Positions 49,022 to 58,837 of a stretch of DNA of 58,837 nt are shown here, piece by piece (the first letter of the stretch is position 1; every line of letters begins with the position of its first letter). The translations under genes and the position numbers were made by a program. This DNA is from Bradyrhizobium iriomotense. Lineage in GTDB: Bacteria > Pseudomonadota > Alphaproteobacteria > Rhizobiales > Xanthobacteraceae. The notes under the pieces are model-generated. The model did no database searches. It had not been told where the DNA came from and saw only the letters and a list, made by a program, of their open reading frames with translations. The stretch spans positions 1 to 58,837 of the forward strand of contig NZ_BSOW01000046.1 of the NCBI RefSeq assembly GCF_030160715.1. Reading direction: 5' to 3'.

Positions 49022-49798
49022 ATGCTGGTCGACAGTCACTGCCATCTGGATTTTCCGGATTTCTCGGACGATCTCGACGGGATCGTGTCGCGTGCGGCTG
49101 CCGCTGGCGTTGGCCGCATGGTCACGATCTCGACGCGGGTGCGCAAGTTCGACCAGCTCATCGCTATCGCGGAGCGCTACGACAACGTCTATTGCTCGGT
49201 CGGCACCCATCCGCACAATGCGGATGAGGAGGACGGCATCTCGCCGGACGAACTGATCGCGCTGACGAAGCACCCCAAAGTGGTTGCGCTTGGGGAGGCG
49301 GGACTCGACTATTTCTACGACAACGGTTCACCCGAGGCGCAGGCGAGGGGCTTTCGCGCCCATATCGCGGCCGCACGCGCAACCGGCCTGCCGCTCGTGA
49401 TCCACACCCGCGAGGCGGACGAGGACTGCGCGCGCATTCTGGAGGGGGAGGTCGCGACAGGATCGTTTGCCGCCGTGCTGCATTGTTACACGGGCGGACG
49501 CGAGCTTGCACTGAAGGCCATCTCGCTCGGGCTTTACATCGGTTTCACGGGCATCCTGACCTTCAAGAAGTCGGAAGCCTTGCGCGCGCTTGCGGCCGAG
49601 CTGCCGGCGGACCGCATCCTCGTTGAAACGGATTCGCCTTATCTTGCGCCCGGCAAATTCCGTGGCAAGCGCAATGAGCCGGCTTATGTGGTGGAAGTGG
49701 CAAAGGTCCTCGCCGAGACGCGCGGCGTATCGCTTGACGAGATCTCGCGCCAGACCACCGACAACTTCTTCCGCCTGTTCTCCAGGGTGAATGCCTAA
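49022..49798 (+). CDS. tatD: TatD-family metal-dependent DNase
   Basis: TatD-type 3'-5' exonuclease/deoxyribonuclease. Motifs: MLVDSHCHLDFP (metal His-x-His), GTHPHNA, GEAGLDYFY, VIHTREADED, HCYTGG and VETDSPYLAP. 258 residues, full length. It follows metG by 11 bp. Confidence 0.93.
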   Translation: MLVDSHCHLDFPDFSDDLDGIVSRAAAAGVGRMVTISTRVRKFDQLIAIAERYDNVYCSVGTHPHNADEEDGISPDELIALTKHPKVVALGEAGLDYFYDNGSPEAQARGFRAHIAAARATGLPLVIHTREADEDCARILEGEVATGSFAAVLHCYTGGRELALKAISLGLYIGFTGILTFKKSEALRALAAELPADRILVETDSPYLAPGKFRGKRNEPAYVVEVAKVLAETRGVSLDEISRQTTDNFFRLFSRVNA

Positions 49799-49898
49799 AG
49801 CGCGATGAGATTAGGATGAATCGTCGTCGCGCTTTAGGTTGTTGTTTGCGCATGATCTTTTCGGAAAACCGCTTCACACTTTTCCGGATCATGCTTTA
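49797..49898. repeat. Intergenic palindromic repeat, copy 2
   Basis: Near-identical counterpart of 38360-38460, here between tatD and the MBL hydrolase. Its two stem-loop blocks begin right at the tatD stop. Short translations from it are non-genuine. Confidence 0.85.
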
Positions 49899-49913
49899 AA
49901 GCAGGGACGCCGC

Positions 49914-50711
49914 ATGACACTGACGCTGACGATTCTGGGCTGCGGCTCTTCCGCCGGCGTGCCGCGCCCGGCGCTCGGCTGGGGCGCCTGCGACCCCAAC
50001 AACCCAAAGAACCGCCGCCGCCGCTGCTCGCTGCTGGTCGAGCAGGCCGGGGAGCACGGCACCACGCGGATCGTCATCGACACCTCGCCCGACCTGCGCG
50101 AGCAGCTCATCGATGCCAATGTCGATCACATCGACGCGGTATTCCTGACGCACGAGCATGCCGATCAGACTCACGGCATGGACGATCTGCGCTCGGTCGT
50201 GTTGCACATGCGCAAGCGCATTCCGACCTATTTCAATCAGTCGACCGCCAAGGACATCATGGCGCGGTTCTCCTATTGCTTCATCTCGCCGGAGGGCAGC
50301 GACTATCCGCCGATCCTGACGCGGCATTCGATCGAGGCAGGCGAGACCCAGACCATCTTGGGGAAGGGCGGTGCCGTGAAGATGACGGCCTTCCTGGTGC
50401 AGCACGGCCAGATCCCCGCGCTCGGCTATCGCATTGGCGATGCCGCCTACACGCCCGACCTCAACGACATTCCGCGCGAGAGCTGGGGTGCGCTGGAAAA
50501 TCTCGATCTCTGGATCGTCGATGGTCTGCGCTACACCGGTCACGTCAGCCATTTCAGCATCAACGACGCGCTGACCTGGATCGAACGCTTCAAGCCGAAG
50601 CGCGCCGTCATTACGAACATGACCGCTGACGTCGATTACGAGGTGGTGAGGCAGTCGCTGCCGGCGGGCGTGGTGCCGGCCTATGACGGTATGCGGCTGG
50701 AAACGCGCTAA
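49914..50711 (+). CDS. MBL-fold metallo-hydrolase (PhnP-like)
   Basis: Metallo-beta-lactamase fold: LTILGCGSSAGVPRP, TSPDLREQL and the metal motif LTHEHADQTHGMDD; second-shell His in GHVSHFSI. PhnP-like proteins are phosphodiesterases that act on cyclic phosphate intermediates; others are RNase Z-like. 265 residues. Last gene of the run; co-occurrence with tatD is common in alphaproteobacteria. Confidence 0.88.
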   Translation: MTLTLTILGCGSSAGVPRPALGWGACDPNNPKNRRRRCSLLVEQAGEHGTTRIVIDTSPDLREQLIDANVDHIDAVFLTHEHADQTHGMDDLRSVVLHMRKRIPTYFNQSTAKDIMARFSYCFISPEGSDYPPILTRHSIEAGETQTILGKGGAVKMTAFLVQHGQIPALGYRIGDAAYTPDLNDIPRESWGALENLDLWIVDGLRYTGHVSHFSINDALTWIERFKPKRAVITNMTADVDYEVVRQSLPAGVVPAYDGMRLETR

Positions 50712-50721
50712 AGCGCGTGTC

Positions 50722-52263
50722 CTACCAAGCGTAGCGCATGATGGCCTTGCCGGTATAGGACCGCACCTGGCTGGAGAATTCGCCGTCGAAGCTTGCGGCC
50801 GCGGCCCAGCCATTCAGCCATTTTAACTCGATCGCCCCGCCCGCGAGCGCCGAGTTCGGAGCCAGCGCTGCGCCGCTGGCGACATAGCCAAGCCCGGGCA
50901 GCGCCTGGAAGGCCGGTGCAACCGTGTTCGCGGCGCTGAAATCATGTGCCCAGGCGAGGTGCGTGCGTAAATTCAGCACACCGCCCTGGAGCGCGAAGGA
51001 CGCATTGGTGCGCAAGCCTGCTTCGCTGCGGCTGTCGGTGACGCGATCGCTGCCGAAGGCCGCGGCAAACGCATTCGTAGCAAAGGCCGGTTGCTGCGCA
51101 TTGGCCGGCAGGCTGAAGGCCATGAACTGTCCGGCGGCGTAGGCGGTCACGCCGAGCCAGGGCGTGGTGAAGCGGTAGCCGCTTTCGATACGCCCGGAAT
51201 AGGCATTGGCGTTGAAGGCCGCGTTGAGCTGATCGATGCCGGGATGATCGCTGGTGATCGCCTGCCAGCCATAGGCAAGCGCCGTGGCGACATAGGCCTG
51301 CCCGACCGTATGCCGGACGAAGGCGCCGGCCTGAAACAGATCGGAACGGCCGCTGCCGGCGCTGCCGGCGAAATTGGTGCCGCCGCCGGCCATCGCAAAG
51401 CCAAATCGCGTTTGCTGTGACAGCGAATAATCGGCGCCGACCACGGTCGCGAAAATCCGGCTCGATGAGCTCGCACCCGGTGCGACGTTGCTGCCCGCCA
51501 CTTGTGAACCGCCGATGCCCGAAGCCCAGATGCTCCAATGCGGTGCGTAAGAGGAGCCGGCGAGGGGCATCTTGCCGTAGACGGCCTCGTAGACCTCGCG
51601 CCCGACACCGCCACGCATTCGATCCGATGGGATCGCGGCATAGGCCGCCAGCGTTTCGTCGGCGAGCGCCGGCGATGCATCCACTCCGCGGCCGTCGATC
51701 GTGGGATCGAGCAGCGTCTGTGTGAACTGCGTCATCGCGAGGAGAGTCGCCTGCGCGGTCTCGGCCTGCGACAGCGCTGCCGGACCGGGCGACGATGCCG
51801 GACCGAAGCTGGCATTCGCACCCGTGGTCGGCGCGGTGGTCGCAGCGACGCTCGGCTGACTGGTCGGATTGCCGCCGGCGGAAGGCGAGGTCGTGGCGCT
51901 GGTGGCACTCGCGGCCGGCGACGAAGCTGACTGTGACGGTGGCGCGGTGGCGACGCTCGGCTGGCTGGCAGCTGGAGATGAAGTCGTACTGGCGGTGGCC
52001 ACGCTGACGCTGGGCGCGACTGAAGCGGTGGCTGCGCTGCCGGCACTCGGGCTCGTTGGCGCTGCCGGGCTCGCTGGCACTGCCGGGCTTGTGGGCGTTT
52101 GAGCGGTTTGCGGGGAAGGTGCGGGAGCGATGGTCTGTTCAGGCGCGGACGCACTGACGGGAGGCTCCGTCAGGCCTTGCGCCTGCGCGATGCCCGGCAG
52201 CAATCCGATCATCAATAGCGGCGCCAGACGCAAAGATGCGTCTGTGCGCAAGACAAATCGCAT
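50722..52263 (-). CDS. Autotransporter-type beta-barrel outer-membrane protein
   Basis: Signal peptide RLAPLLMIGLLPGIAQA, a long Ser/Ala/Thr/Pro-rich low-complexity segment (residues ~30-170), a helical stretch and a C-terminal beta-barrel domain (SSYAPHWSIWASGIGGSQVA..., alternate hydrophobic residues), ending KAIMRYAW with an aromatic last residue. The passenger is unusually short and repetitive. 513 residues from ATG 52263; a GTG at 52296 is possible. Convergent with the MBL gene 10 bp away. Confidence 0.75.
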   Translation of the reverse strand: MRFVLRTDASLRLAPLLMIGLLPGIAQAQGLTEPPVSASAPEQTIAPAPSPQTAQTPTSPAVPASPAAPTSPSAGSAATASVAPSVSVATASTTSSPAASQPSVATAPPSQSASSPAASATSATTSPSAGGNPTSQPSVAATTAPTTGANASFGPASSPGPAALSQAETAQATLLAMTQFTQTLLDPTIDGRGVDASPALADETLAAYAAIPSDRMRGGVGREVYEAVYGKMPLAGSSYAPHWSIWASGIGGSQVAGSNVAPGASSSSRIFATVVGADYSLSQQTRFGFAMAGGGTNFAGSAGSGRSDLFQAGAFVRHTVGQAYVATALAYGWQAITSDHPGIDQLNAAFNANAYSGRIESGYRFTTPWLGVTAYAAGQFMAFSLPANAQQPAFATNAFAAAFGSDRVTDSRSEAGLRTNASFALQGGVLNLRTHLAWAHDFSAANTVAPAFQALPGLGYVASGAALAPNSALAGGAIELKWLNGWAAAASFDGEFSSQVRSYTGKAIMRYAW

Positions 52264-52426
52264 GAAGCGCCCCACCGGTCCGGTCGCCCGCCACACGAAT
52301 CGCGCGGCGCCTCGTTCGGGAATCAGCGAATCCGATCCTGAGGAACCGTAGGCGCGTCTCCATCTTTTTCATATCTTTTCCGACCGTTTCCGGGGTTTCA
52401 CGGGCGGTCGCAATTCGCGCGGCGAA

Positions 52427-54076
<1,650 letters not shown>

Positions 54077-54096
54077 CGGCACCCTCCCTCAACGCT

Positions 54097-55986
54097 TCAA
54101 AGGAATCCGATCGAAATCCACGGAAAGATTGCAACGATAATCAATCCCACGAGCAACGCCAGCAGATAGCCCCAGATTGGCCTGATGCCCTCGGCGGGGT
54201 CAACGCGTCCAATCGCGCAGGCCGCATAATAGCCGACGCCGAAGGGCGGGGCGAACAGGCCGATGCCCATGGCGAGGATGATGACCATGGCATAGTGCAC
54301 CTCGTGCACGCCGACGGCGCGGGCAATCGGAAACAGAAGCGGTCCGAACAGCACGATCGCCGGAATCCCCTCCAGCACGCTGCCGAGGATGGTGAAGGCC
54401 AGGATCGAGACCGCGATGAAGGAGGCCGAGCCGCCGGGCAGGCCCGTCATGGCTGATGCGAGCGAGCGCGAGAAGCCGGATTGCGTCAGGCCCCAGGCCA
54501 TGCCCGTGGCGGTGCCGATGATCAGCAGGATCGCCCCGGACAGCGCCGCGGTCTCGACCAGCATCGGAAACAGCCGTCGCCAGTCGAAGCGGCGGTAGAT
54601 CAGAAGGCCGACCAGCACGCCATAGACGATGCCGATGGTCGAGACCTCGGTCGCGGTCGCAATGCCCTCAACCACCGCGTAGCGGATCACGAAGGGCAGG
54701 GCGAGCGCGGGCAGGGCGATGACGAAGGTCTTGCCGATCTCGGACGCCCTGGCGCGGCGGACATGGCTCATGTCCTCGTGGCGGTAGCGCCACCAGACCA
54801 GCATGCAGAGCGTCAGCGCCAGCACCACGCCGGGCAACAGGCCGCCGGTGAACAGGGCCGCGATCGAGACGCCCGTGACCGAGCCTATGGTGATCAGCAC
54901 GAGGCTCGGCGGAATGGTTTCGGTCTGCGCGCCGGTGGCCGCGAGCAGGGCGACAAGATCGCCTGGCTTGGCGCCGCGCTGCTTCATCTCGGGGAACAAG
55001 ACCGGTGCGACCGCCGCCATGTCGGCCGCCTTGGCGCCGGAGATGCCGGAGACGAGGTACATGGCGCCGACCAGCACATAATGCAGCCCGCCGCGGACAT
55101 GGCCGAGCAGGCTCGCCAGGAACGCCACCATGGCCCGCGCCATGCCGGTCATCTCGATCAGAAGCCCCAGGAACACGAACAGCGGCACCGAGAGCAGGAT
55201 CAGATGGCTCATGCCCTCGTCCATCCGCCCGATCAGCACCATCACCGGCGTGCGCGTGGTCAGCGCGAGATAGCCGAAGATCGCGAGGCCAAAGCCGAAC
55301 GCAATGGGAACGCCGGCAAAGACGCAGAAGCCGGCAACGCCGACGAAGAAGATCACCAGGTTGAGATTGCCGAGCGGCCGCAAGTACGGCTCTGCGAGCC
55401 AGAACAAACCGACGACGACGGCGACGGTCACCACGGCCTTCAGCACTATCCGATAGTCGGCGGCGCGCAGCAGGCGCAGCACGGCAAACGCCGCCATCAG
55501 GCAGATGCCGACCGGCAGCGCAGCGGCGCGCCACATGTTCGAGATCTGGAGCGCCGGCGTCGTGATGAAGCTTTCCTCATAAGCATAGTCGTAGGACGGC
55601 CAGACGATCATCACGAGGAACGCCAGCGCGGCGCAGACCGCCACGAGATCGAGATAGGCCCGCATCGCAGGCTTGGCGCTCGCGACGATCGCCGTCATGC
55701 GCATGTGCTCGGAGCGGCGGAACGCCACCGCCGCGCCGAGCATGGCGAGCCACAGGAACAGGATGGATGCGAGCTCGTCCGACCACACCAGTGGCCGGTG
55801 CAAGCCGTAGCGTGCGACCACGCCGGCGAACAGGATGACGATCTCGGCGACGACCAGGATCGCCGCCGGGATCTCGACCATGAAGCCGAGCACGCGCTCC
55901 AGCGAAGCCGGAAACGAAGGTCGGCGAGGGGACTGCACGGTCACCTCGCCCACCACCTCGGTCACCTGAACCTCGACATGAGCCAT
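54097..55986 (-). CDS. TRAP transporter permease, fused DctQ-DctM
   Basis: 629 residues with many membrane segments. The N-terminal ~190 residues match the small DctQ subunit (IVILFAGVVARYGLHRPLVW; FLWLAMLGAAVAFRRSEHMR), the rest the large DctM subunit (MDEGMSHLILLSVPLFVFLG; MYLVSGISGAKAADMAAVAP; GIGLFAPPFGVG). Fusion of the two is a known variant. It pairs with the DctP receptor next to it. Inner membrane, sodium/proton driven. Confidence 0.9.
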   Translation of the reverse strand: MAHVEVQVTEVVGEVTVQSPRRPSFPASLERVLGFMVEIPAAILVVAEIVILFAGVVARYGLHRPLVWSDELASILFLWLAMLGAAVAFRRSEHMRMTAIVASAKPAMRAYLDLVAVCAALAFLVMIVWPSYDYAYEESFITTPALQISNMWRAAALPVGICLMAAFAVLRLLRAADYRIVLKAVVTVAVVVGLFWLAEPYLRPLGNLNLVIFFVGVAGFCVFAGVPIAFGFGLAIFGYLALTTRTPVMVLIGRMDEGMSHLILLSVPLFVFLGLLIEMTGMARAMVAFLASLLGHVRGGLHYVLVGAMYLVSGISGAKAADMAAVAPVLFPEMKQRGAKPGDLVALLAATGAQTETIPPSLVLITIGSVTGVSIAALFTGGLLPGVVLALTLCMLVWWRYRHEDMSHVRRARASEIGKTFVIALPALALPFVIRYAVVEGIATATEVSTIGIVYGVLVGLLIYRRFDWRRLFPMLVETAALSGAILLIIGTATGMAWGLTQSGFSRSLASAMTGLPGGSASFIAVSILAFTILGSVLEGIPAIVLFGPLLFPIARAVGVHEVHYAMVIILAMGIGLFAPPFGVGYYAACAIGRVDPAEGIRPIWGYLLALLVGLIIVAIFPWISIGFL

Positions 55987-56001
55987 GACGGCCTTGATGC
56001 G

Positions 56002-57021
56002 TTACGACAGCTTGCCGACGGCCTTTTCCAGGAGATCCCAGGCCTGGTCGCCATACTTGCCCTTCCATTCGGCATAGAAGCCGGCGCTGCGCAGCTTGTC
56101 GCGGAACGGCGCCGTTGCCGGCTGGTTGAAGGTCAGGCCCTTGCCGGCCAGCTCCTGCTGGAGATTGGCGTTGAGCTTGGCCGTGTCCTCGCGTTCCTTA
56201 ACAGCCGCAGCGTTGATGTTCTTGGCGACGATGGTCCGCACATCCTCCGGCAAGCTGCTCCACGCGCGGCGGTTCGCCAGGAACCAGAAGCCGTCCCACA
56301 TGTGGTTGGTCAGCGAGCAGTACTTCTGCACCTCATAGAGCTTGGCGGTCGAGATGATCGCCAGCGGGTTCTCCTCGCCTTCGACGACCTTGGTCTGGAG
56401 CGCCGAATAGACCTCGCTGAAATTGATCGAGGCGGGGGCCGCATCGAACGCCTTGAACATCGAGGTCCACAGCGGCGACACCGGCACGCGGATCTTGAAG
56501 CCCTTGAGGTCCTCCGGGCCGTTGATCGGCTTGGTCGACGACGTGGTCTGGCGGAAGCCGTTGTCCCAGATCTTGTCCATGACCTCCAGGCCAGCCTTCT
56601 TGATCTCGCCGCGCACATAGGCTCCGAGATCGCCGTCCATGGCTTTCCAGACCGTATCGTAGTCCGGGAACGCGAAGCCGATGCCGTTGATCGAGGCCGC
56701 CGGCACCAGCGTCGCCAGGATCAGGCCGGACAGCGTGAAGAACTCGACGCCGCCGGAACGGATCTGGCTCAGCATGTCGGTGTCGGAGCCGAGCTGGTTG
56801 TTCGGGAAGATCTGCAGGTCGAACTTGCCGTTCGTCTCGCTCTTGATCGCCGCAGCCATCTCCTTGGCGCGGATGTTCAACGGATGGGTGTCCGGCAGGT
56901 TGTTGGCATATTTGTACGAAAACTCGGCCGCCTGGGCGCGCGCCACATGGGGTGCGCCGATACCGCCGAGAACCGCGGTCGCGGCGGAGGCCTTGAGAAG
57001 CGTGCGTCGGGAAAAGCTCAT
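56002..57021 (-). CDS. TRAP transporter substrate-binding protein (DctP)
   Basis: Tat-type signal SFSRRTLLKASAATAVLGG, then DctP domain with AAEFSYKYANNLPDTHPLNI, GSDTDMLSQIRSGGVEFFT and FKIRVPVSPLWTSMF; the Arg in the last segment is the usual carboxylate-binding residue. 339 residues. First gene of the run dctP-dctQM-ligase (15 and 20 bp gaps). Substrate: probably an organic or fatty acid, based on the neighbouring ligase. Confidence 0.9.
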   Translation of the reverse strand: MSFSRRTLLKASAATAVLGGIGAPHVARAQAAEFSYKYANNLPDTHPLNIRAKEMAAAIKSETNGKFDLQIFPNNQLGSDTDMLSQIRSGGVEFFTLSGLILATLVPAASINGIGFAFPDYDTVWKAMDGDLGAYVRGEIKKAGLEVMDKIWDNGFRQTTSSTKPINGPEDLKGFKIRVPVSPLWTSMFKAFDAAPASINFSEVYSALQTKVVEGEENPLAIISTAKLYEVQKYCSLTNHMWDGFWFLANRRAWSSLPEDVRTIVAKNINAAAVKEREDTAKLNANLQQELAGKGLTFNQPATAPFRDKLRSAGFYAEWKGKYGDQAWDLLEKAVGKLS

Positions 57022-57130
57022 CGGGGGTTTGCTCCCAAAAAGGTTTGTTGTTGTTCTGAGATGCAGTTGCAGCGGAGCCGAGCCGCGGCAATATCGGCTT
57101 TCGGGACAACGCGTCGCGCTTCGGTGCTCA

Positions 57131-57167
57131 CCACCAAAATTCGAAAAACAACCCCATGCAAAGGAGC
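57131..57167. repeat. Short shared element, copy 2
   Basis: Reverse complement reads CTCCTTTGCATGGGGTTGTT then TTTCGAATTTTGG, matching 38558-38590. Confidence 0.5.
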
Positions 57168-57260
57168 GCCGGGTCGCAGGTGCCAAGCTCAACGGCTGCG
57201 GCGATTTGGAGGCTCAACCGAATCTGCAGTGTCAGGAATTCCGCCTAAATAATTGATCTA

Positions 57261-57300
57261 ATTCGACATAAAAATATTCCATAATATACCTTATGCGAAT
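57261..57300. promoter_or_regulatory. AT-rich palindromic site in the dctP/M24 divergent region
   Basis: ATTCGACATAA (57261-57271) and TTATGCGAAT (57291-57300) form an imperfect inverted repeat around ATATTCCATAATAT, itself palindromic. It lies between the divergent dctP and peptidase genes in an AT-rich stretch and could be an operator for a regulator of both. Confidence 0.45.
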
Positions 57301-57419
57301 TACGGATATGTGTGCGCAGATCAGGCGCGACAATTCTGAGTCTACCCAGAACCCCGCTCCCGGCCCAGAGTTGTACGAAGCGCAAGGCGGCAAAGACGAT
57401 CACTCATCGGAGGTCCATC

Positions 57420-58613
57420 ATGCAGGAGCTCGCTCGCGGAGCCGAGGCTCGCGCCATTCCATTCGATGCCGCCAAGCTCGACGGGCTGATGGAGGCCGCT
57501 GGCCTCGACGTCCTGATCGCGACGTCCAAGCACAATGTGCAGTACCTGCTCGGCGCGGAGCGCGCGATCTTCTTCGACTACATGGATGCGATGGGTGTCA
57601 GCCGGTACCTGCCGGTCCTGGTCTATCCCAAGGGCCAGCCCGATAAGGCGATCTATATCGGCCATCGCCTGGAGACCCACCAGCGCGCCGTGGCGCCGCC
57701 CTGGGTGGCGCAGGTCCGGACCGAATCCAACGGCTCGGTCGATGCCGTCATGCGCGCCGTTAACGTCCTCAAGGAGGCCGGCGTGCGGATGAAGTGGATC
57801 GGGGTCGAGATGGCGTTTCTGCCGATGGACGCAGGCAGGGCGCTGGCCGATGCCCTGCCCGACGGCGGACTGAAGGACGCGCTACTGGTGCTGGAGCGGC
57901 TGCGCGCGGTCAAGTCGACGGCGGAGCTCGCCAAGCTCAAGACGGCCTCGGAGCTCGTGATCGCGTCCATGCTGGAGGTGATCGCGCGGCACGGGCCAGG
58001 CACGACCAAGCAGCAGCTGTCCGACGCCTTGCGCATTGCCGAAGCCCAGCGCGGGCTGACCTTCGAATATTGCCTGCTCGCCTGCGGCAACAGCCACAAC
58101 CGGGCGCCGTCGCCGCAGCGCTGGGAGCACGGCGACGTGCTCTCGCTCGACTCTGGCGGGAATTACCACGGCTATATCGGCGACCTCGCCCGCATGGCCG
58201 TGCTGGGTGAGCCGGATGGCGAACTGAAGGACTATCTCGCCGAGATCGAGGCCGTCCAGCGTGCCGCGTTTGCGGCCGTGCGTCCGGGCGCGCTCGGCGG
58301 CGCGATCTATGCCGCGGCCGAGCAAGAGCTCGCCAAAATCGGCCAGCGCGACTGCACGGACTTCCTCGCCCACGGCATGGGCTTAGTCAGCCACGAGGCC
58401 CCTCGCCTGACCGCCAAGGGTCCGGTTCCCTATGACGATCCCGACGCGCGGCTGCCGCTGGAGGTGGGCATGGTGGTGTCGATCGAGACCACGATGAAGC
58501 ATCCGAGGCGCGGCTTCATCAAGCTCGAGGACACGGTCGCTGTGACGCCGACGGGTTACGAGATCTTTGGCGAGGGCGGCCGCGGGTGGAATCTGGGTGG
58601 AACGGCCGTGTGA
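57420..58613 (+). CDS. M24-family Xaa-Pro peptidase-like protein
   Basis: Pita-bread fold aminopeptidase. N-terminal creatinase-like domain (RAIPFDAAKLDGLMEAAGLD), then the metal ligands Asp244 (LSLDSGGNY), Asp255 (GYIGDLARM), His318 (AHGMGLVSHE), Glu356 (VSIETTMK) and Glu370 (KLEDTVAV). All five are present. It cleaves Xaa-Pro bonds, or may act as a creatinase-type hydrolase. 397 residues; GGAGG before ATG 57420. Divergent to the TRAP operon. Confidence 0.88.
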   Translation: MQELARGAEARAIPFDAAKLDGLMEAAGLDVLIATSKHNVQYLLGAERAIFFDYMDAMGVSRYLPVLVYPKGQPDKAIYIGHRLETHQRAVAPPWVAQVRTESNGSVDAVMRAVNVLKEAGVRMKWIGVEMAFLPMDAGRALADALPDGGLKDALLVLERLRAVKSTAELAKLKTASELVIASMLEVIARHGPGTTKQQLSDALRIAEAQRGLTFEYCLLACGNSHNRAPSPQRWEHGDVLSLDSGGNYHGYIGDLARMAVLGEPDGELKDYLAEIEAVQRAAFAAVRPGALGGAIYAAAEQELAKIGQRDCTDFLAHGMGLVSHEAPRLTAKGPVPYDDPDARLPLEVGMVVSIETTMKHPRRGFIKLEDTVAVTPTGYEIFGEGGRGWNLGGTAV

Positions 58614-58757
58614 CCCATTCTCGGGATGGCTCCTGCTGTCGCCACTTCATTTGAGGGCGGCGACTCCTGAGTTTGTTCGCAACCAAATTGATCCGACAAC
58701 TACGCCCGTAGTCCCCATGAAAATGGACAGGAATGTAACAACTAAAGCGTGATGGCA
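58614..58757. other. Gap at the IS junction
   Basis: No gene. A stem pattern around ACTAAAGCGTGATGGCATTA may be part of the insertion sequence end. Confidence 0.4.
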
Positions 58758-58837
58758 TTAAGTTCGATAACCTGAATTTTTGAGGTAGTTGGCGCATTCC
58801 TCGGATGTGAAGGCATCGAGTGCGTGGCCGATTGCGG
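58758..58837 (-). mobile_element. IS630-type transposase C-terminal end, cut by the window edge
   Basis: The minus-strand frame reads AIGHALDAFTSEECANYLKN then SGYRT and a stop. The EECANY-KNSGY pattern is the C-terminus of IS630-family transposases. The N-terminal part lies outside the window. Confidence 0.7.

Noticed and set aside
54481..57252. 923-residue plus-strand frame
   Set aside because: Antisense shadow of the TRAP operon; composition is His/Arg/Gln-rich and non-protein-like.

Overview
The window looks like a chromosomal segment of a high-GC alphaproteobacterium, most probably Bradyrhizobium. The grounds are family content (DUF3551, DUF6894 and DUF1476 proteins, a fused DctQ-DctM TRAP permease, short secreted proteins of Bradyrhizobium style) and GC-rich codon use. 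The genus is an inference; no rRNA or taxonomic marker was compared.

Left part (1-14.4 kb): a guanylate/adenylate cyclase-domain protein, several tiny hypothetical genes, glucokinase with a coupled small gene, then pncA, a PHA-synthase-like hydrolase, nadE and an isolated GrlR-like protein. A tightly overlapping operon follows: a TIM-barrel isomerase plus a complete dipeptide/oligopeptide-type ABC importer (binding protein, two ATPases, two permeases).

Centre of interest (14.4-18.7 kb, minus strand): a candidate thiazole/oxazole-modified RiPP (TOMM/LAP) cluster. Its order is a 140-residue Cys-rich precursor, an intercistronic hairpin, a fused E1-like/YcaO cyclodehydratase and a SagB-type dehydrogenase. 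The precursor has an unusual signal-peptide-like N-terminus and 16 cysteines in its last 50 residues. No dedicated exporter or immunity gene is visible; a two-domain VOC protein lies divergent to the precursor. ilvD and a small secreted protein follow.

Accessory region (22.7-39.5 kb): tRNA-Ser(TGA) is the likely attachment site of a 6.2 kb integrative element. A 14-bp direct repeat flanks it (22803-22816 and 29029-29042). It carries a P4-type integrase, an AlpA-like regulator, a PC4-like protein, an HTH initiator-like protein with iteron-like repeats, a GCTAC repeat cluster, a cold-shock protein and several very small membrane proteins. Beyond it lie about 10 kb of small hypothetical and secreted genes, paralogous pairs, gene debris and dispersed repeats, with a 13-base poly-G run.

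Right part (39.6-58.8 kb): conserved chromosomal genes. These are DUF1476, a UPF0114 membrane protein, rlpA, an epoxide-hydrolase-like protein, and a run of a D,D-carboxypeptidase, tmk, holB, metG, tatD and an MBL hydrolase. MetG carries a histone-H1-like Lys/Ala-rich extension. An autotransporter-like protein, a TRAP transporter/acyl-CoA ligase operon, a divergent M24 peptidase and the end of an IS630-type element close the window.

All function calls come from reading motifs and family resemblance by eye; no database search was run.
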